From the NCBI RefSeq assembly GCF_022180385.2, contig NZ_BQME02000001.1, positions 2,232,178-2,296,177 on the forward strand: a stretch of DNA of 64,000 nucleotides, in the 5' to 3' direction. This DNA is from Paenibacillus sp. L3-i20 (lineage in GTDB: Bacteria > Bacillota > Bacilli > Paenibacillales > Paenibacillaceae). Position 1 is the first letter of the stretch. Each line of letters opens with the position of its first letter. Of the stretch, positions 55,650 to 63,698 are shown piece by piece. Made by a program: the position numbers and the translations under genes. The notes under the pieces are model-generated. The model made no database searches. It was not told the origin of the DNA and worked only from the letters and a program-made list of their open reading frames with translations.

Positions 55650-55690
55650 ACGGCATCGCTGCTGATATGGGCTGCGATGCCGTTTTTTGT
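55650..55690 (+). terminator. Rho-independent terminator
   Basis: A perfect 10-bp stem ACGGCATCGC/GCGATGCCGT with T6 following. It ends spo0F. Confidence 0.9.
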
Positions 55691-55751
55691 TTCAGAATGA
55701 AACAAGCTTTACTATTTGCATGTTCAATATGATATAATAGCTCAGAATGAC

Positions 55752-55973
55752 AAGTTGGAACAGACGTTGATTGTCTTCTACTGCAGTCGGCATAGCCCAC
55801 AGTATGTATAAAGGCGACCCTAAAATTCATTACGATATAATCTAAAAACTAGTCATCAAGTACTAGGCGCGAACTGCGAAGCTCTTGATCGACGTAAATA
55901 CTTGACTCCTGCACATGCAGCGATGAAAGCAGTTATTTTAGAGAAAATCAGCTTATTCGGAAGTAAGAACTAA
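55752..55973 (+). pseudogene. fbaA: Decayed class II fructose-bisphosphate aldolase
   Basis: Three fragments in the correct order match class II aldolase. VDCLL (from 55766) then, one frame over, AVGIAHSMYKGDPKIHYDII (55783-55842) corresponds to the VDCLAPAVGTAHG-YKGEPKI region. After a stop and a loss of the central part, a third frame reads GANCEALDRRKYLTPAHAAM and AVILEKISLFGSKN to a TAA at 55973, matching the C terminus (DPRKYL.PAR.A.K..V.EKI.LFGS). The N-terminal half is gone. In Bacillus, fbaA lies at this place between spo0F and murA. Confidence 0.75.
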
Positions 55974-56003
55974 GCATAAGTAACAACCAAGCATAAGTAA
56001 CAA
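55972..56003 (+). repeat. Short direct repeat
   Basis: AAGCATAAGTAACAA occurs at 55972-55986 and again at 55989-56003, a 17-base period. It overlaps the end of the fba remnant. Confidence 0.85.
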
Positions 56004-56008
56004 TAGGA

Positions 56009-56101
56009 ACAAAGGAGGACAAACCGTCTTAACAGGCAAGTAGGCTGAAACAGGCAATACCTGATCCTGCTTGCTCCGACGGTTTTTCCTTTGTTCTCTT
56101 C
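56009..56101 (+). terminator. Long hairpin in the murA leader
   Basis: AAACCGTC (about 56031) pairs with GACGGTTT (about 56079), and outside it GAACAAAGGA pairs with TCCTTTGTTC. The inner region has AGGCAAG/CTTGC-type pairing. A T5 lies in the 3' arm. It may be the old fba terminator or a conditional terminator for murA. It is not a T-box: no specifier or AGGGTGG element is seen. Confidence 0.5.
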
Positions 56102-56127
56102 CAAGTAACGGGAGGATCAAAGATTTC

Positions 56128-57384
56128 ATGGAGAAATTAATGATACGCGGTGGACGACCGCTGCGAGGAACCGTTCAGATCAGTGGAGCTAAGAACAGCG
56201 CAGTTGCGTTAGTTCCAGCTGCTATTCTGGCTGAATCAGAGGTTGTACTCGATAATTTACCACTCATTAGTGATGTAGCAGTGTATAGTGAAATATTGCA
56301 GGAGCTAGGTGCGGTTGTTTCTAGAGATGGCGATACGATGAAGATTGATCCTTCGAATCTTGCATCCAAACCGATGCCAAATGGAAAAGTGAAATTACTA
56401 AGGGCCTCATATTATTTAATGGGTGCAATGTTAGGACGCTTCGGTGAAGCGACGATCGGTCTTCCTGGAGGTTGTAACTTCGAACCTCGGCCTATAGATC
56501 AGCATATTAAAGGTTTTGAAGCATTGGGTGCGACAGTAACAAATGATCATGGTTCCATTCGCATTTCCGCTAAGGAGCTGCGTGGGGCGAAAATTTATTT
56601 GGATGTGGCAAGTGTTGGTGCGACGATAAATATTATGCTGGCTGCTTCTAGAGCCAAAGGTTCAACTATTATAGAAAATGCGGCAAAAGAGCCTGAAATT
56701 ATAGATGTAGCCACTCTTCTTAATTCAATGGGTGCAACCATTAAAGGTGCGGGTACCGAAACGATCCGTATTGAAGGGGTCGATAAGCTTCACGGTTGCC
56801 GTCACTCCATTATTCCCGATCGAATCCAAGCAGGAACGTATATGATTGCTGCCGCAGCTACACGCGGTGATGTCCTTATTGATAATGTTATTCCTAAACA
56901 TTTGGAAGCAATGACAGCAAAGCTGGAAGAGATGGGCGTTCAAGTTATTGAAATGGACGAATCAATTCGGATCATCGGTGGTCCTAATTACTCTGCAATT
57001 GATGTAAAAGCTTTAGTGTATCCTGGTTTCCCAACTGATCTTCAATCACCGATGACAACGTTGCTCACACAAGCGAATGGAGTAAGCATTCTAACGGATT
57101 ATGTATACGGTACAAGATTTAAGCATGTGCCAGAGCTTGTACGTATGGGCGCTAATATCCGTGTTGAAAGCAGGTCTGCTATTATTGAAGGCGGCAAGCT
57201 TAATGCAGCTAAAGTAGATGCAGCAGATTTGAGAGCTGGAGCTGCACTAGTTGTTGCGGCGCTAACAGTTGAAGAGGGCGTTACAGAAATTACCGGTGTC
57301 GAATACATTGATCGCGGTTATGATCATTTGGTAGAAAACTTATCTAGACTTGGTGCTGAAGTATGGCGTGAATCGGAGTCCTAA
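56128..57384 (+). CDS. murA: UDP-GlcNAc 1-carboxyvinyltransferase (MurA2/MurZ type)
   Basis: A 418-residue enzyme for the first committed peptidoglycan step, adding enolpyruvate from PEP to UDP-GlcNAc. The catalytic Cys lies in [16 protein letters not shown]. The PEP/nucleotide regions [13 protein letters not shown] and [12 protein letters not shown] are standard. The position next to rho identifies the second Firmicute paralogue. ATG 56128 is 12 bases after GGAGG. An ATCGGAGTCC/GGACTCCGAT hairpin with the stop codon in its loop lies at the 3' end. Confidence 0.93.
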   Translation: MEKLMIRGGRPLRGTVQISGAKNSAVALVPAAILAESEVVLDNLPLISDVAVYSEILQELGAVVSRDGDTMKIDPSNLASKPMPNGKVKLLRASYYLMGAMLGRFGEATIGLPGGCNFEPRPIDQHIKGFEALGATVTNDHGSIRISAKELRGAKIYLDVASVGATINIMLAASRAKGSTIIENAAKEPEIIDVATLLNSMGATIKGAGTETIRIEGVDKLHGCRHSIIPDRIQAGTYMIAAAATRGDVLIDNVIPKHLEAMTAKLEEMGVQVIEMDESIRIIGGPNYSAIDVKALVYPGFPTDLQSPMTTLLTQANGVSILTDYVYGTRFKHVPELVRMGANIRVESRSAIIEGGKLNAAKVDAADLRAGAALVVAALTVEEGVTEITGVEYIDRGYDHLVENLSRLGAEVWRESES

Positions 57385-57395
57385 GGGACTCCGAT
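57372..57395 (+). repeat. Hairpin enclosing the murA stop codon
   Basis: ATCGGAGTCC (57372-57381) and GGACTCCGAT (57386-57395) pair perfectly around TAAG, which holds the murA TAA. No T-tract follows. Confidence 0.7.
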
Positions 57396-57480
57396 AAGCG
57401 TTTATCGAATAGGCTGTGCATAGTTTGGCAAAGATGAATAATCAATGATAGATCTATAATTTGAATAGAGTGGTGAGAAT

Positions 57481-58821
57481 ATGTCGGATCTTCAGATATC
57501 AGATCTGGAAGAATTGAAACTGACAGAACTGTATAAGCTAGCGAAGCAATATCAGATTGCTTATTACGGACAGCTAAAGAAAAAGGAATTAATATTTGCT
57601 ATACTGCGGGCACAAGCGGAAAAAAGCGGTCTTATGTTTATGGAGGGTGTACTTGATATATTGCAGGAAGGTTTCGGTTTCCTTCGACCTATCAACTATT
57701 TGCCAAGCAAAGAAGACATTTACATTTCTGCCTCTCAGATTCGCAGATTCGATTTGAGAAGTGGTGACCTTGTATCCGGTAAATGTCGACCTCCGAAAGA
57801 GAATGAACGTTACTTCGGATTGCTTCAAGTAAACGCTGTGAATGGTGAAAATCCAGAAACGGCTTCAGAAAGACTTCACTTTCCTGCTCTTACTCCTCTT
57901 TATCCCGAGAAGAAGCTAGTGCTCGAAACCTCGCAGTCGAAAATCTCTACACGTATGATGGACTTGCTTGCACCTGTTGGTCTTGGGCAGAGGGGTCTAA
58001 TTGTCGCACCTCCCAAAGCTGGTAAAACTCTTTTGATCAAAGAAATTGCGAATAGCATATCGGAAAATCATCCTGAGATCTCATTATTTGTTCTTTTAAT
58101 TGACGAGCGTCCAGAGGAAGTAACAGATATGCAGCGTTCAGTTAAAGGTGAAGTTGTGTCGTCAACGTTCGACGAGTTGCCGGAAAATCATATTAAGGTT
58201 GCGGAGCTTGTATTAGAAAGAGCGCTTAGACTTGTCGAGCACAAAAAGGATGTCGTTATTCTTCTTGATAGTATTACTCGTCTTGCAAGAGCTTATAACC
58301 TAGTTATTCCTCCATCAGGTCGTACACTAAGCGGCGGTATTGATCCTGCGGCTTTCCATCGCCCAAAACGTTTCTTCGGTTCAGCGCGTAACGTAGAAGA
58401 GGGTGGAAGCTTGACTATTCTTGCCACTGCTCTTGTTGAAACAGGTTCACGTATGGATGATATCATTTATGAAGAATTTAAAGGTACGGGCAATATGGAG
58501 CTGCATCTGGATCGGAAGCTTGCGGAACGTCGTATCTTCCCAGCGCTTGATATGCGTAGGTCTGGTACACGCCGTGAAGAAATGTTGCTTACTAAGGAAG
58601 AATTGGAGAAAGTTTGGGCTATTCGCAGGGGTATGACAGATGCGCCTGACTTTGTTGATAATTTCCTGAAGAAAATGAAGGAATCGGATAATAACGAGCA
58701 ATTTTTAATGTCGTTGGATACATCGCCAGAAGCGATGAAGCCAGAGCGTCCTGCTCCAAAGAGCAGTTCGTCATCACAGTCTAATCGTAGACCGGTAGCC
58801 AGAACGACGCATAGCTCGTAG
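57481..58821 (+). CDS. rho: Transcription termination factor Rho
   Basis: A 446-residue hexameric RNA helicase. The N-terminal Rho-N domain and cold-shock-like RNA-binding domain (GFGFLRPINYLPSKEDIYIS) are followed by the ATPase with Walker A APPKAGKTLLIKEIA, Walker B VVILLDSITRLARAYN and the R-loop region. The C terminus ends in a Ser-rich tail (KSSSSSQSNRR). The start has GTGGTGAG upstream. It precedes the radical SAM gene by 21 bases. Confidence 0.97.
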   Translation: MSDLQISDLEELKLTELYKLAKQYQIAYYGQLKKKELIFAILRAQAEKSGLMFMEGVLDILQEGFGFLRPINYLPSKEDIYISASQIRRFDLRSGDLVSGKCRPPKENERYFGLLQVNAVNGENPETASERLHFPALTPLYPEKKLVLETSQSKISTRMMDLLAPVGLGQRGLIVAPPKAGKTLLIKEIANSISENHPEISLFVLLIDERPEEVTDMQRSVKGEVVSSTFDELPENHIKVAELVLERALRLVEHKKDVVILLDSITRLARAYNLVIPPSGRTLSGGIDPAAFHRPKRFFGSARNVEEGGSLTILATALVETGSRMDDIIYEEFKGTGNMELHLDRKLAERRIFPALDMRRSGTRREEMLLTKEELEKVWAIRRGMTDAPDFVDNFLKKMKESDNNEQFLMSLDTSPEAMKPERPAPKSSSSSQSNRRPVARTTHSS

Positions 58822-58842
58822 TCCTGCTGAAAGGAGTACATC

Positions 58843-60096
58843 ATGAATCTCGTATATGCGGACGAACAAGGTAACGTGTTCGACCATCCCCATTATATCG
58901 GGCTTGGCCGAAGTGGTGATATGATTGTTGATATTATGGAGGAGGAACTCATTCCTCTTCCAGAGGGCGCGACGCTAGTAAGTCTGCCATTTACTCGGCC
59001 AATTGGACTTGATCCAGTGACAGGAGAGATGCAGGCGCTGCCTGGCGGTGCACAATCTGTAGGAGCACTGCTTCCACAAGGTTATACACGTCTATGTCTG
59101 CCTGGTTATGTAAAGTCGAGCAAAGAAGAGAAGTTGCCTTTGTTTGGCTATACGGCTGTTGTGTGGAAAGATGGCGGTTTTTATGTTACTGCAGAGCAAT
59201 GTGATGATCCAGAAAAATGGGATCCACTTAATTGTGATCAAGGCGAACTTAATGTGCAGGTAGAGAGATTACTGGCGAAATATCCGGATAATCGTCTATA
59301 CAAACACTTGTCTAATTGCGCACTTGGTTATGAATGCTTAACAGCCTCTAATACGTTTCTAAGCAGATGGGAGGGCGCAGTCCCTGTCTCTTATTCCTGT
59401 AATGCAGGATGCTTTGGTTGTATATCTGAGCAACCAGAGGAAAGTGGTTTCGTTGCACCTCAGACACGTATGAACTTTAAACCTACCGTAGATGAAGTGG
59501 AGCAGATTATGCTCGAGCATCTTCGTGAGCCTGAGTCCATAATTAGCTTTGGACAAGGTTGTGAAGGTGAACCATCTACTCAAGTGAAAATTATCGTGGA
59601 AGCGATGAAGCGTGTTAGAAGCAAGACCTCGCTTGGCTACATTAATATAAACACCAATGCTGGTCTTACTGACTTTATGAGAGCAATTGTAGATGCAGGA
59701 CTTGATTTGATGAGGGTTAGTACGATTAGTGCCCTTGACGATCACTATAATGCTTACTACAAGCCACGCGGCTATACATTGCAAAATGTTGAAAAATCAC
59801 TTAAATATGCTACCGACAAAGGTGTTTATACATCCATCAATTATTTAATCTTCCCTGGCGTGACTGATCGCGAAGAAGAGATTGAAGCGATGATTGGGTT
59901 TGCAAAACGAACGGGGCTTAAGCTTATACAAATGCGTAATTTGAATATTGACCCTGAAAGTTACTTGTCGTTAATACCAAAGGCGCAAGGTGAAATCTAC
60001 GGAATGAAACAAATGTTAGAAATATTCCGTCAAGAACTTCCTGATGTCGTTATTGGTTCATATACGCATGTTCCACCTTCCGCAATTAGAAGATAA
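58843..60096 (+). CDS. Radical SAM protein of unknown function
   Basis: A 417-residue protein. Residues about 180-340 form a radical SAM core with the iron-sulfur motif CNAGCFGC (CxxxCxxC), ISFGQGCEGEP in place of the SAM-binding GGE motif, and ININTNAG. The first 180 residues form a separate domain with four to five further Cys (CDDPEKWDPLNCD; CALGYEC). No SPASM cluster is present. It starts 21 bases after rho with AAAGGAG upstream, and rpmE follows. Role unknown. Confidence 0.85.
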   Translation: MNLVYADEQGNVFDHPHYIGLGRSGDMIVDIMEEELIPLPEGATLVSLPFTRPIGLDPVTGEMQALPGGAQSVGALLPQGYTRLCLPGYVKSSKEEKLPLFGYTAVVWKDGGFYVTAEQCDDPEKWDPLNCDQGELNVQVERLLAKYPDNRLYKHLSNCALGYECLTASNTFLSRWEGAVPVSYSCNAGCFGCISEQPEESGFVAPQTRMNFKPTVDEVEQIMLEHLREPESIISFGQGCEGEPSTQVKIIVEAMKRVRSKTSLGYININTNAGLTDFMRAIVDAGLDLMRVSTISALDDHYNAYYKPRGYTLQNVEKSLKYATDKGVYTSINYLIFPGVTDREEEIEAMIGFAKRTGLKLIQMRNLNIDPESYLSLIPKAQGEIYGMKQMLEIFRQELPDVVIGSYTHVPPSAIRR

Positions 60097-60147
60097 TTGG
60101 GCTGATAGGTAAATTCGGGAATCACGCGTATTCAGTAAGGATTCGCA

Positions 60148-60177
60148 TTGCGTACGCTGGGCCTTCCGTGCTATAAT
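60148..60177 (+). promoter_or_regulatory. rpmE promoter
   Basis: TTGCGT (60148-60153), 18 bases, TATAAT (60172-60177), 63 bases before rpmE. Confidence 0.65.
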
Positions 60178-60240
60178 CCTACTATGTGTGATTTTAACTC
60201 TGGATCCGCATGTGATTCAGGGCAGAAAGAGGTGAACGAG

Positions 60241-60438
60241 ATGAAACAAGGTATTCATCCGACATACCACGTCATTACAGCTACTTGCTCTTGCGGCAAT
60301 TCATTCGAGACTGGTTCGATTAAATCGAGCCTTCGCGTAGAGGTTTGCTCCGCATGTCACCCATTCTATACGGGTAAGCAGAAGTTCCTGGATGCCGGCG
60401 GCCGCGTCGATCGTTTCAAGAAGAAATACGGCATTTAA
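60241..60438 (+). CDS. rpmE: Ribosomal protein L31, zinc-binding type
   Basis: A 65-residue ribosomal protein starting [20 protein letters not shown]. CxC at 16-18 and CSAC at 37-40 form the zinc site (C+ type). [20 protein letters not shown] is the family signature. ATG 60241 has AGAGGTG upstream. Confidence 0.97.
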   Translation: MKQGIHPTYHVITATCSCGNSFETGSIKSSLRVEVCSACHPFYTGKQKFLDAGGRVDRFKKKYGI

Positions 60439-60479
60439 TTTATACAACCATTCAGCCTTTATTTGGCAGAATACAAGAA

Positions 60480-60519
60480 CCTCCCTCAGCCATCCTATGG
60501 TTATAAGGGAGGTTTTTTT
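60480..60519 (+). terminator. rpmE terminator, 3' arm doubling as ribosome binding site
   Basis: CCTCCCT (60480-60486) pairs with AGGGAGG (60506-60512), with an inner CCAT/ATGG, followed by T7. The AGGGAGG arm is also the ribosome binding site of the YhcN-like gene whose ATG begins at 60520. Confidence 0.85.
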
Positions 60520-60933
60520 ATGTGGAAATACGGCAAAAATAGAAATAAGAAAAGGGTGTTGAGGCTGATTTTAGTCGGAGCACTTTGCACAGTTATATCT
60601 TTAGCTGGAGGCTGCTTCAACGAATCAAAGAGCGAAATGAAGTCCTATGGGCGTGATGGCTATATGGGTTATTCCAACACAAATCCAAATTTATTGAACA
60701 AACATTCATCGTTATCATACAAGGATGATGCACGATTGATCGAACAGGTTTTAATTCCCGTCAAAGGTATACAGAGATTAAAAGTTAGTTTTACGGGTGG
60801 TCAAGTTCAAGTTGGTATTCAAGTGAAAAAGGGGCTTAGTGGCGCTGAAATAGAGAAAGTAAGAACAGAATCACTAGCAATTGTACAAAAAAATATGCCT
60901 CATTATGATGTGAGTGTAAAAGTGAATAGATAA
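60520..60933 (+). CDS. YhcN/YlaJ-like sporulation lipoprotein
   Basis: A 137-residue lipoprotein with a basic N terminus and lipobox LAGGC. The C-terminal part (LKVSFTGGQVQVGIQVKKGL and VQKNMPHYDVSVKVN) resembles the spore YhcN/YlaJ domain. ATG 60520 follows GGGAGG by 7 bases; that site is the 3' arm of the preceding terminator. Likely membrane-attached in spores or forespores. Confidence 0.75.
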   Translation: MWKYGKNRNKKRVLRLILVGALCTVISLAGGCFNESKSEMKSYGRDGYMGYSNTNPNLLNKHSSLSYKDDARLIEQVLIPVKGIQRLKVSFTGGQVQVGIQVKKGLSGAEIEKVRTESLAIVQKNMPHYDVSVKVNR

Positions 60934-60986
60934 CGCTACATGAAGCTTGAAAAGTCCATAGTATTAAAACACTTTTTTAAGACAGG

Positions 60987-61015
60987 TTGCGCTTTGCGAT
61001 AGAATGTACTATACT
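60987..61015 (+). promoter_or_regulatory. SRP RNA promoter
   Basis: TTGCGC (60987-60992), 17 bases, TATACT (61010-61015), placing the start at the 5' end of the SRP RNA. Confidence 0.75.
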
Positions 61016-61021
61016 TGTTTT

Positions 61022-61293
61022 TGCCGTGCTAGATGGGGAGGTAGCGGTGCCCTGTAACTCGCAATCCGCTGTAGCGAGGTTGAATTCCTGTCTGAGGTTA
61101 TACTGATGTGAGGTTTGGTGCTTGCAAGCAGTGTTGACAGTTGGGTCCTCCGCAATGGACGCTTGTGAACTTGGTCAGGTCCGGAAGGAAGCAGCCATAA
61201 GCAAGTTAGTTCATGTGCCGGGGGGATGCCTGGCTCGAGCTGTGTAGCAAGAGTGCCGCTTGGGTCGTATATATCAGGGGCAGGTGCACGGTA
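61022..61293 (+). ncRNA. ffs: Signal recognition particle RNA, long (6S-type scRNA) form
   Basis: About 272 bases. The ends pair: GCCGTGC (61023-61029) with GCACGGT (61286-61292). The S domain contains GGTCAGGTCCGGAAGGAAGC, the highly conserved Ffh-binding helix 8 with GGAA loop. The length shows an Alu domain, as in Bacillus scRNA. It lies upstream of dnaX as in Bacillus. Confidence 0.95.
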
Positions 61294-61336
61294 CTAAATA
61301 AGACTTATCTGGGGCAGCGGATGCCCTTGCAAAAAT

Positions 61337-61403
61337 AAGGCCTACAGTAGCAACCTAATCAAGCAGCTAGCTTGAGAGGAGATTGCTAATGTAGGTCTTT
61401 TTT
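61337..61403 (+). terminator. Terminator after SRP RNA
   Basis: AGGCCTACA.TAGCAA pairs with TTGCTA.TGTAGGTCT, with inner TCAAGC/GCTTGA, followed by T6. Confidence 0.85.
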
Positions 61404-61511
61404 CATTCTAATTGTTTTAAAACATTTTGCTTGAAGCCCCAATGTAGTATAATAGATCAAGCAGAAACAGTTGTTAATGAATGAGTTTGTTTGCTGAAAG
61501 GGAAGAGTGGC

Positions 61512-63305
61512 GTGTCACATATAGCTTTATATCGTGCCTGGCGTCCTCAGACGTTTCAGGATATGGTTGGCCAAGGGCATATTATACAAACACTTCAGAA
61601 TGCAATTCGAGAGCAGAGAGTATCCCATGCCTATTTGTTCAATGGACCTAGAGGAACGGGGAAAACGACAACTGCTAAAGTATTAGCCAAAGCAGTGAAC
61701 TGTGAACGAGGACCTGCGGTGGAGCCCTGCAATGAATGTGATGCTTGCAGAGGGATAACCGCGGGGCATATTATGGATGTAATCGAGATCGATGCAGCAT
61801 CCAATCGTGGCATTGATGAAATTCGAGACATTAGAGACAAAGTCAGATATGCGCCATCAGAAGTGCGATACAAGGTTTATATTATCGATGAAGTACACAT
61901 GCTTACTACCGAAGCCTTCAACGCTTTGCTGAAGACATTAGAGGAACCACCAGGTCATGTTATTTTTATACTTGCTACTACAGAGCCCCATAAGCTTCCG
62001 GCGACAATTATTTCTAGATGTCAACGTTTTGACTTTAGACAAGTTTCTCTTGAAGAACAGTCGGGACGTTTAATGCAAATCTGTCAGGAGGAGGGCATTA
62101 GCGCCGACGAGGATGCTATTGCTTATATAGCTCGTTTGTCAGAGGGCGGCATGAGAGATGCTATAAGTTTGCTTGAGCAAGTGTCCGCATTTGGAGATAA
62201 TCGAATTACGCTGGAAGCGGCTATCGATGTTACGGGGGGGATGGCTGCTGATCAGTTTTATCAGCTAGCCGAAGCTCTACGTGATCGTAATGTTGCTTCT
62301 GTGATGCCTCTTGTCGAAAGTTTGATGCAAGCGGGTAAGAGTGCGGATAAATGCATGGAAAATTTGGTGTATTACTTCAGAGATTTATTAGTACTGAAGC
62401 TGGCACCTTCTGGCGCTGCAGTAACAGAGCGTGTTGTGGATCGTGATCGATTCAAGTCAATGGCAGAGGCATATACTGCTCAGCGATTGTTCGCAATGAT
62501 TGATATTCTTAATCGCTATCAGGTAGAGTTGAAGCATGCCTCGCAGCCACAGACGTTGTTCGAGGTTGCTTTGATGAAGCTATGTACAATCGGAGAAGAT
62601 CATTCTTTGGCGAATTCGGGTGGTGGTTCAAGTAATCAATCATCAGAAGGGCTTGCGTCCGGTGCAGAACTGGGCAAACTCCGTCTTCAAGTGGAATCGC
62701 TGGAGAGAAAGCTTGAAGCAGCCCTCAAGAATGGCATCGCAGTAGCATCTACAGCAGATGCAGCTCCTGATAGTACAAGGCCAGCCCTTTCAGGTTCGAA
62801 GGGGAGTACCCGAGGTGTGTTTGGTGGAGGTAGCGGTGTCTCAAGGGTGAAAGTTAAGTTAGGTCCTTATTTAGAAGCAACAGGTAGTGAATCGTCTAAC
62901 CTAGCACGATCCAAATGGGGCAATGTGCTTCAACGTGTAAAGGAAGCAAAGGTTACGCTTCATGCTTGGCTTAAAGATGGTGATCTCGTTGCTGTCCAGG
63001 GAGGCAACCTTCTACTTGCTTTCAAAAATGAGATTCATCGTGAAACTACTGAAAAACCAAACCATCGTGAAATAATTGAGCGTATTGCTCAAGAAGTTTT
63101 AGGTGAGTCGTACCAACTCGTAACCGTTATGCTTAAAGATTGGCAAATCGCGCTAGATGGTGCAGGTGAAACACGAGGGGAAACGCTGGAACTTATACCA
63201 GAAGGTGAAGAGGGAGTGCCGCCTCAAGCAAAACGCCCTGTATGGGTTGAAGAAGCGGTAAAGCTTTTTGGTGAAGAGCTGGTTGTCGTGAAGGACAAGG
63301 AATAA
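61512..63305 (+). CDS. dnaX: DNA polymerase III subunits gamma and tau
   Basis: A 597-residue clamp-loader ATPase. Walker A GPRGTGKTTTAK, a zinc module (CERGPAVEPCNECDAC), Walker B YIIDEVHML and sensor motif ISRCQRFDF are all present. A long C-terminal tau-like part follows. GTG 61512 (SHIALYRAWRPQTF) is the family start, with GGAAGAG upstream. I saw no obvious poly-A slippage site for making gamma. First gene of dnaX-ebfC-recR. Confidence 0.95.
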   Translation: MSHIALYRAWRPQTFQDMVGQGHIIQTLQNAIREQRVSHAYLFNGPRGTGKTTTAKVLAKAVNCERGPAVEPCNECDACRGITAGHIMDVIEIDAASNRGIDEIRDIRDKVRYAPSEVRYKVYIIDEVHMLTTEAFNALLKTLEEPPGHVIFILATTEPHKLPATIISRCQRFDFRQVSLEEQSGRLMQICQEEGISADEDAIAYIARLSEGGMRDAISLLEQVSAFGDNRITLEAAIDVTGGMAADQFYQLAEALRDRNVASVMPLVESLMQAGKSADKCMENLVYYFRDLLVLKLAPSGAAVTERVVDRDRFKSMAEAYTAQRLFAMIDILNRYQVELKHASQPQTLFEVALMKLCTIGEDHSLANSGGGSSNQSSEGLASGAELGKLRLQVESLERKLEAALKNGIAVASTADAAPDSTRPALSGSKGSTRGVFGGGSGVSRVKVKLGPYLEATGSESSNLARSKWGNVLQRVKEAKVTLHAWLKDGDLVAVQGGNLLLAFKNEIHRETTEKPNHREIIERIAQEVLGESYQLVTVMLKDWQIALDGAGETRGETLELIPEGEEGVPPQAKRPVWVEEAVKLFGEELVVVKDKE

Positions 63306-63338
63306 GGAACAAACAAATAATCGACGAGGTGATTGAAG

Positions 63339-63650
63339 ATGAACAACATGAACCAAATGATGAAACAAGTGAAAAAGATGCAAGAGCAAATGATGAAAGC
63401 TCAAGAGGAGCTTGAAACTAAAACCCTTGAAGGTACAGCAGGCGGCGGTGTTGTTACTGTAGCGATCAACGGTCATAAGAAGTTGCTTAACATTGTCATT
63501 AAACCTGAAGCAGTAGATCCAGACGATATCGAAATGTTGCAAGATCTTGTAATGACAGCTGTTAATGACGCACTAACTAAAGCTGACGAACTTGCGAATC
63601 AAGATATGGGTAAATTTACGGGCGGTATGAAAATTCCAGGCTTGTTCTAA
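63339..63650 (+). CDS. ebfC: YbaB/EbfC nucleoid-associated protein
   Basis: A 103-residue DNA-binding protein. A Met/Gln-rich coiled N terminus is followed by [20 protein letters not shown] and a [14 protein letters not shown] tail. It has the standard place between dnaX and recR. ATG 63339 has GAGGTG 7 bases upstream. Confidence 0.95.
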   Translation: MNNMNQMMKQVKKMQEQMMKAQEELETKTLEGTAGGGVVTVAINGHKKLLNIVIKPEAVDPDDIEMLQDLVMTAVNDALTKADELANQDMGKFTGGMKIPGLF

Positions 63651-63698
63651 GAAGCGGGTTTAGGCAACGCTTAAAGTCTGAAAGGAGCTGTACCCCCT

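Noticed and set aside
56009..56101. T-box riboswitch in the murA leader
   Set aside because: No specifier loop, AG-bulge or AGGGTGG antiterminator motif is present; murA is not an expected target.
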